From contig CAWDZQ010000003.1 of NCBI GenBank assembly GCA_963807065.1, forward strand, positions 1,116,001-1,180,000: a stretch of 64,000 nt of DNA, in the 5' to 3' direction. The stretch is from CAWAND01 sp963807065 (GTDB lineage Bacteria > Chloroflexota > Anaerolineae > Anaerolineales > E44-bin32). This document shows positions 59,020 to 64,000 of the stretch, in pieces. The notes beneath the pieces were generated by a model. That model did not search any database. It was not told where the DNA came from and worked only from the letters and a program-made list of their open reading frames with translations. The position numbers and the translations under genes are program-made. Each line of letters starts with the position of its first letter. Positions within the stretch are counted from its first letter, which is position 1.

Positions 59020-60528
59020 CTAATAAGCCCCACGACCGCGAATCACTGCCGGGATCGTCTGCCAGATTAGCTGGAGATCCAGCCAGATTGTCCAGTTCCG
59101 GACATAGTACATATCAAGTTCAACGCGTTCTTCGTATCCAATGTCAGAACGACCACTCACCTGCCACAACCCGGTAATGCCTGGATGAACGGTAAGCAGA
59201 TTAATTCCCCATTCATCGTACTTTTCCATTTCCTCTGGCGAGATCATCCTTGGCCCCACGAGAGACATCTCGAACCGAAGCACATTGAGCAATTGAGGCA
59301 ATTCATCGATGCTGAACCGCCTCAACCACTTGCCGATCCTGGTGATTCGAGGATCATTCTTCAGCTTGCCGGACTCCCAGAGTTGGGACGTAAGTTCGGG
59401 ATTGGCTTCCAAGATCCCTTCACCGTCTTCGTACATTGTGCGGAACTTGAGCGCATTGAATTGCTTTCCGTTGATGCCCATCACACGCCGCGGATAGATG
59501 ATGGGACCCTTTGAGTCGAGCCTGATAAGCGCGCCGACGATGAGAAAAACCGGCGCCAGGAAGATCATCAGCGGTATCGTCAGCATGAGATCCAAGACTC
59601 GCTTGATGATGCGGTCGGCACCTGTGAGGCGCACCTTGTTGATTCCCACCAACGGCACATAAGCAAACTCCTCGACGCTGAGCCCGGTGGTGATCATCTC
59701 GTAGAGTCCGGAAGACATGCGCAGCTCCACATCCTCCGAGACTCCATAGCGCCGGAAGTACTTCAGCATCATCTCGCGTGAAAGATTGCTGGTGGCCAGG
59801 ATGACTTCGGTCACACCTTTGCGTGCAATGATGTCATCCAGATCATCGAACGTCCCGAGCACTCTAAGGTCATCCTTGACCGACGAGCCTACTGGCACCC
59901 GATTGTCGATGAACCCAACAAGATCCAGGCCCGATGTGGCCCAGCGTGTGAGTTGTTGCGCCAGCATTTTGGCTTCCTTGTTCGTGCCAACGATGACGGC
60001 CGAACTCATGAAGAAGCCAAGTCGGCGCATGCGATACGCGACCCGCCTGAGGACTAGGCGGCCCAATGCATCCAGTAGGAAGGTCAGAACCCAAGCAAGG
60101 AGGACCCAGCCTCGTGCGACGACGAGTTGCGGTGTAAAGAAACCAACGATAACGACGACCAAGACGCCCACAGTCGAGCCGCGGAAGACTGCCGAGTACT
60201 CCTCAATTCCGCCAAGGAGGTTCTCGCGTTGGTACAGACCGGAGGCGGTGAAAATGAGGAGCCAGAGCGGGAGCATGAACGTCACAAGGTGTTCATAGTA
60301 GGCTCTTGAGGTCAGGGCTGTTTCTTCAAACAATGGAAGAGCCAGTTCGAAGCGAATCCAGTAGGCAGCCCGAAAGGCCAAACCAACCATGAGAACGTCG
60401 ATGATTGCCAGCGCCAGGATGAAAAGCGGCCATTCGGCACGACGGAGTTTGGACTCGGCTGGTCTGCGCATTGACACGTTGCGTTGTGAGTTGATGACTG
60501 AATCAGCGATGGGCGTCGATGAGCTCAC
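59020..60528 (-). CDS. Polyprenyl glycosylphosphotransferase, third in the window
   Basis: A protein of up to 502 residues of the WbaP/WcaJ-type family. It has four or five N-terminal helices (about 32-150), a Rossmann-like domain (MSSAVIVGTNKEAKMLAQQL), the re-entrant helix (RVLDLMLTIPLMIFLAPVFL, about 310-330), and catalytic stretches FNALKFRTMYEDGE, LRRFSIDELPQLLNVLRFEMSLVGPRMIS and TVHPGITGLWQVSGRSD. It initiates a glycan on undecaprenyl phosphate. The GTG at 60528 overlaps the GT4 gene by 26 bases; the ATG at 60471 (MRRPAESK) is a plausible alternative start. The gene is intact, unlike the frameshifted copy at 30.8 kb. Confidence 0.92.
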   Translation of the reverse strand: MSSSTPIADSVINSQRNVSMRRPAESKLRRAEWPLFILALAIIDVLMVGLAFRAAYWIRFELALPLFEETALTSRAYYEHLVTFMLPLWLLIFTASGLYQRENLLGGIEEYSAVFRGSTVGVLVVVIVGFFTPQLVVARGWVLLAWVLTFLLDALGRLVLRRVAYRMRRLGFFMSSAVIVGTNKEAKMLAQQLTRWATSGLDLVGFIDNRVPVGSSVKDDLRVLGTFDDLDDIIARKGVTEVILATSNLSREMMLKYFRRYGVSEDVELRMSSGLYEMITTGLSVEEFAYVPLVGINKVRLTGADRIIKRVLDLMLTIPLMIFLAPVFLIVGALIRLDSKGPIIYPRRVMGINGKQFNALKFRTMYEDGEGILEANPELTSQLWESGKLKNDPRITRIGKWLRRFSIDELPQLLNVLRFEMSLVGPRMISPEEMEKYDEWGINLLTVHPGITGLWQVSGRSDIGYEERVELDMYYVRNWTIWLDLQLIWQTIPAVIRGRGAY

Positions 60529-61726
60529 GGTAAACCTCCAGGAGCTTGAGTGTTATGTCTTTCCAGTCGTATTCCTGCTCAACCAACGACCGGCCATTTC
60601 CCCCTAGTGTGTCCCGCAGGCGAGGCTCATCGAGGAGCCTCACGACACTGCCTGCAAATGACACAGGGTCGTCTGCGATGAGGGCATTGTCCCCGTCTTT
60701 GAGATTTATGCCCTTAGCTACCTGCGGCGTGGTCACGACCGGGGTCCCCGTAGCCAAGGCTTCCAAGACCTTGTTTTGGATCCCCACCGAGTAGGTCAGC
60801 GGGGCAACAGCCAGAGTCGATTGCCACAGATAGGGCCGTAAGTCTGGCACGGTGCCGGTGACCTCGATCGAGCGGTTCTCGGCCAACTTCATGATCTCTG
60901 GAGAAGGGTCTTTACCGACAATCTTGAGGCTGACTTCCGGGTGGGCATGCTTGATGATCGGAAAGACGGTCTCCACGAAATCCAGAACCATCGTCACATT
61001 GGCGTGATAACTCATTTTGCCTGTCATCACGATCTGGTCGGTGCGCCGGGGGACATTACTGCTGGGGGAGAAGTAATCGAGGTCAACACCATTCGGCACG
61101 ACCTCAATTGGTCCAAGCGGCGCATGTCTCCCGCTCAACCCGAGCAAGGCCTCTCGGTCTGCAGCAGAAGTGACCAGGGTGCTGTCGAACGCGCCGATCA
61201 GGCGAGCCTCATAGCGCGCGGTCCGCGGAAGCTCGAATCGCGTTACCCAGCGTCCAAAAAACGATCGACTTTGAGACGACGCCAGACGGAAGAGCTCACT
61301 GATGCAGTCTACGCTGTCCCAGACGACCGGCGTCGTCTTGCCTTCTTGACGAAGCACGTCTCTGACCAGAAGTGCGTACTTGGCTCCCCGGATGTGTTCG
61401 ACATGAACCAGGTCGAACTCATCCGAGCGAACACGTTCAACCAGACTTCGAGCCAGCGCCGGATTCCAACAGAAAGCGGCTTGGAGGGGCACAGTAGATG
61501 GAAGAGCCCGGGCAATATTCCATGCCTTCCGCCACGGAGTCAATCGATAGCCTTCAACGTGGTCTACGTAGCCAGTCAGTCCCTCTAGACTGGTCCTTTC
61601 GAAAACATCACTCCACAAGGTGGATAGAGATACCGAGTGGCCAAGTTCGGCCAGCGAGCGGATGAAGTGAAAGGGGCGCACTCGAACAGGGTTCGGCACG
61701 TAGGGGACGACATAGAGTATTCGCAT
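60503..61726 (-). CDS. GT4-family glycosyltransferase
   Basis: A 407-residue GT-B enzyme. The N-terminal acceptor domain opens MRILYVVPYVPNPVRVRPFHFIRSLAELGHSV. The donor domain has VMTGKMSYHANVTMVLDFVETVFPII, VSLKIVGKDPSPEIMKLAE, and then APLTYSVGIQNKVLEALATGTPVVTTPQVAKG in the position of the E-x7-E signature. This variant resembles the glycosyltransferases of exopolysaccharide clusters that start from a diphospho-linked sugar. It is placed directly before the glycosylphosphotransferase gene with overlapping ends, so it may add the second sugar to that primer. Confidence 0.88.
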   Translation of the reverse strand: MRILYVVPYVPNPVRVRPFHFIRSLAELGHSVSLSTLWSDVFERTSLEGLTGYVDHVEGYRLTPWRKAWNIARALPSTVPLQAAFCWNPALARSLVERVRSDEFDLVHVEHIRGAKYALLVRDVLRQEGKTTPVVWDSVDCISELFRLASSQSRSFFGRWVTRFELPRTARYEARLIGAFDSTLVTSAADREALLGLSGRHAPLGPIEVVPNGVDLDYFSPSSNVPRRTDQIVMTGKMSYHANVTMVLDFVETVFPIIKHAHPEVSLKIVGKDPSPEIMKLAENRSIEVTGTVPDLRPYLWQSTLAVAPLTYSVGIQNKVLEALATGTPVVTTPQVAKGINLKDGDNALIADDPVSFAGSVVRLLDEPRLRDTLGGNGRSLVEQEYDWKDITLKLLEVYRELIDAHR

Positions 61727-61766
61727 GTATTCGCGATCAAGAAGATCTGGCGCCTATATTCTTCGG

Positions 61767-62690
61767 CTAGAAACGAGGAAGGCCTGCGAGGAGCTGGAGA
61801 TAGCGGGAAGCCAGGGAAGGGCTGTCTCCGCTGTTCAGGCCGAGCAAGTGCTGGAACGCTCCGATGCCCACCCGCGGCAAGGCCGTTGCGGCCAGGATCA
61901 GTTTATAACTGACCACCGCAAGCAAACCATAATGCTTGCGCACGAACATGGTCTTGCTCCGATAGAGTTCGATGAACATTGGGCCGGCCACAAGTTTGGT
62001 GCTCTGCCCGCCGTGGTGTATCACTTTCGACTTTGGCACCCAATAGACCTGCCACCCAGCCCTTGCCAAGCGGTAACACAGATCTACCTCCTCGGTGAAC
62101 ATGAAGAAGGACGGATCAAGCGCACCGACTTGTTCGAGAGCCTCCCGGCGAATGATCATGCTCGCACCCTGCACCGCCCCCACAATATGGGCCACGCCAT
62201 GGTCCCACTTGTCCAGTGGATAGACCGCCAAAGGATAGAGGCTATCGAGGTGGCACATGCGCCACAGTTCTCGGCCCAGGGAGATCATAGGGGAAGCCGC
62301 CGGTTGTATGGCACCTTGCGGGTCGATCAGCATTGATCCGGCCGCGCCCGCCCCAGGATGACCTTCCAAGAAGTGGACGAGCTCGGCAATTGCACCGGGG
62401 AGAAGCTCGGTGTCCGGATTCAGCAACATTACGTACTTGGCAACCGACCGATGGAAGACTTGGTTGTTGGCGCGAGCGAATCCCACATTCTGCGAATTTG
62501 CGACCAGAGTCACTTCTGGAAATTCTCGGCCAACCATGGTTTGTGATTCATCGGAAGACGCATTGTCAACCACAAATACGTCAAGATCTAACCAGGGATG
62601 TGCCTGGGCCTCACGCCGGACGGTTGCCAGGCACTTCCGCAATAGCGTGGCCGAATTCCAACTTACGATCACCACGGTAACCGATGTCAT
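61767..62690 (-). CDS. Family 2 glycosyltransferase (rhamnosyltransferase-like)
   Basis: A 307-residue GT-A enzyme. VTVVIVSWNSATLLRKCLATVRR opens the chain. VFVVDNASSDESQTMV is the diphosphate-binding loop, and KYVMLLNPDTELLPGAI carries the DxD-like NPDTE. IVGAVQGASMIIRREALEQVGALDPSFFMFTEEVDLCYRLARAGW holds the ED(L)C-type catalytic region (Glu-Glu-Val-Asp). It is closest in form to dTDP-rhamnosyl transferases, but the donor is not certain. It lies 40 bases upstream of the GT4 gene on the same strand. Confidence 0.88.
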   Translation of the reverse strand: MTSVTVVIVSWNSATLLRKCLATVRREAQAHPWLDLDVFVVDNASSDESQTMVGREFPEVTLVANSQNVGFARANNQVFHRSVAKYVMLLNPDTELLPGAIAELVHFLEGHPGAGAAGSMLIDPQGAIQPAASPMISLGRELWRMCHLDSLYPLAVYPLDKWDHGVAHIVGAVQGASMIIRREALEQVGALDPSFFMFTEEVDLCYRLARAGWQVYWVPKSKVIHHGGQSTKLVAGPMFIELYRSKTMFVRKHYGLLAVVSYKLILAATALPRVGIGAFQHLLGLNSGDSPSLASRYLQLLAGLPRF

Positions 62691-62769
62691 TTGGAATCAG
62701 ACCCCTCTTCTCGGTCGGGTCCGATGTCGTCGCCGGCTGGTGCCGGATCGCCTTGCCTGAGTAAGCGTC

Positions 62770-64000
62770 CTAACCACCGGGCGCTGAGGTCTTGGGATTT
62801 GGCTCATCCTGCTCCCAGCCGCCTCCTCGACCCGGTCTGCCGGAGAGCCAGCGCTCAAATCTCTCAGCTGTCCTTCGTGCAAACTGTCCAATCGTTACCT
62901 GGAACACGTTTTGCAATCGCCGCGGACGGGCTTGCCTGTCGGAAACATCTCCGCCTGCAGTCGAGAGATCCTCCATGGGGATGTACCCCTCATATTTGGC
63001 CAGGCCCACCTTGGTGCCGCTAATCACCACGCCAAGCACGTGAATGACATTCGACTTGAGCTGCGCCTTCATTCCACGCACGGCGTCCTTCGTTGAGTGG
63101 CCCAAGCGAACGACAGCCAGGACGCCTTCAGCCTTCGACGCCAATACCAGAGAATCTGAGATGAAGGCTGGCGGACCGTCGATAATCACGATAGCCTTCA
63201 GTTTGAGCACCGACAACAGCTTATCGAACGCCGGCGTATCCAAGAACCAAGCCGATCCCAAGGCTGCCGATCCAGGTGCAATGACACTCAACCCAGGCGC
63301 CGTCTCTGGATAGGGTTGGAACATCGCGCTCTCTGGGCTGCCTCCCTCGACAAGCAGATCGCTCAGCCCTTTGTGGTCAGGATGGGCAAATCGGGATCTT
63401 TGCGCGTCGGCGTCGATGAGAACAACCTGTTCGCCTGACTTGGCAAATGCAAGGGCCAGTCCCATCGCCACGGTCGATTTGCCCTCTCCAACAGACGGCC
63501 CAGTCACCAAAACGCTTCGCACAAACGAACCAACACCAGCCAGCTGCAGGTTTGTCTTCAGAAGTCGGAATGAGTTTGCAAGGACAGAGCGCGGTTGATT
63601 CAACATGATCGTGGTCGGATCGGCGACGTCGTTTATCTGCTCGACGGTTGCCATGACCGGCCAACTGAGAATCCCCGTGATGTCGGATGTCTCCTTGACG
63701 CTTTTGTCGAGGTACTCGATGAGGTAGGCCCCCCCGACTCCAACGGCCATCCCTAGGAGCCCCGCCAGCAGCGTAGTGAGCACATGGCTGGGACCGATCG
63801 GCCGCCCGGGCAGTTCCGGTGGCTCCACGATCGAAAGGGTATTGACAGCCCCCTGACTGGAGCTGGAGAGGAGACTCGCGTAGCTGGATTGTAGTGTTCT
63901 CAGTTTCTCATCTGACGCCGAGATTTGCCTCTCGAGATCAGCAATATCTCGGGCATCACGAAGGCCTCCAAGCTTCAGTTTCAGTGCGGCGATCTCGTCC
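62770..64000 (-). CDS. Wzc/CapB-type polysaccharide chain-length and tyrosine-kinase protein, C-terminal part
   Basis: Open to the window edge, so the N-terminus (the first Wzz helix and part of the outer loop) is missing. The visible part has a coiled coil (ARDIADLERQISASDEKLRTL), a Pro-rich approach (EPPELPGRPIGPSH), the second membrane helix (VLTTLLAGLLGMAVGVGGAYLIE) and a BY-kinase domain. The kinase has Walker A TGPSVGEGKSTVAMGLALAF, Walker A' VVLIDADAQRSRF and Walker B AIVIIDGPPAF. Tyrosines in the C-terminal tail are few (KYEGYIPME) rather than a cluster, so autophosphorylation may be weak. It controls polymerisation and export of the polysaccharide made by the neighbouring genes. Confidence 0.88.
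   Translation of the reverse strand, partial: DEIAALKLKLGGLRDARDIADLERQISASDEKLRTLQSSYASLLSSSSQGAVNTLSIVEPPELPGRPIGPSHVLTTLLAGLLGMAVGVGGAYLIEYLDKSVKETSDITGILSWPVMATVEQINDVADPTTIMLNQPRSVLANSFRLLKTNLQLAGVGSFVRSVLVTGPSVGEGKSTVAMGLALAFAKSGEQVVLIDADAQRSRFAHPDHKGLSDLLVEGGSPESAMFQPYPETAPGLSVIAPGSAALGSAWFLDTPAFDKLLSVLKLKAIVIIDGPPAFISDSLVLASKAEGVLAVVRLGHSTKDAVRGMKAQLKSNVIHVLGVVISGTKVGLAKYEGYIPMEDLSTAGGDVSDRQARPRRLQNVFQVTIGQFARRTAERFERWLSGRPGRGGGWEQDEPNPKTSAPGG

Noticed and set aside
1..64000. CRISPR array or prophage
   Set aside because: No regularly spaced direct repeats and no phage structural, integrase or cas genes were seen on either strand.

Overview
The window looks like a chromosomal segment of a GC-rich bacterium, most plausibly a member of the Chloroflexota (Anaerolineae-like). 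This is inferred, not proven. The clues are a membrane-arm nuo cluster with two tandem NuoM genes, tandem FemAB-type transferases, paired M42 aminopeptidases, Thr/Pro-rich membrane-anchored proteins, a TgpA-like transglutaminase, and secreted proteins with LPLI-type C-termini. No rRNA, tRNA or CRISPR array was recognised.

Layout. (1) 1-8032, minus strand: the membrane arm of respiratory complex I, nuoA-H-J-K-L-M-M-N, with nuoN cut by the window edge. The doubled NuoM and a lengthened lateral helix in NuoL fit the '2M' type of complex I. (2) 8450-22721: mixed housekeeping genes. They are a GT39-like membrane glycosyltransferase, two FemAB-like transferases (the second frameshifted), a D-cysteine desulfhydrase, a GAF-PAS-adenylate cyclase, a second membrane glycosyltransferase (frameshifted), a TgpA-like transglutaminase, a PT-rich anchored protein and two M42 peptidases. 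(3) 22860-42217: a large envelope-glycan locus. It has a FlaA1/CapD-type dehydratase, an SDR epimerase, two polyprenyl glycosylphosphotransferases (one frameshifted), GT2 and GT4 glycosyltransferases, an O-antigen ligase, a pyruvyl transferase and two WecG/TagA/CpsF enzymes. It also holds a decayed glycosyltransferase next to an IS3-family remnant. At its centre, 36183-40545, is a tandem family of QueC/ExsB-like PP-loop proteins with a four-cysteine site: three long copies and the remnant of a fourth. This is the best candidate for an undescribed system. (4) 42218-48174: a secreted beta-helix protein, two small coupled exported proteins, a broken LamG-like gene and a NarL/FixJ response regulator. 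(5) 48175-64000: a second glycan locus. It has heptose genes (a GmhB-like phosphatase, a GmhA-GAF fusion and an HddA kinase), a sulfotransferase, a Wzm/Wzt-type ABC exporter, an SGNH-like anchored protein, an epimerase, a third glycosylphosphotransferase, two glycosyltransferases and a Wzc-like kinase truncated by the window end.

Together the glycan genes could initiate on polyprenyl phosphate, elongate, modify (pyruvyl, sulfo, heptose and possibly a PP-loop-dependent change), export (ABC or Wzc-controlled) and ligate a surface polysaccharide.

Two cross-cutting signals stand out. Palindromes of the form TGTGA-N6-TCACA (Rex- or CRP-like) occur four times without mismatch. Several genes carry single-base frameshifts, four of which I place on an AACTC pentamer, so sequencing error is a serious alternative to gene decay.
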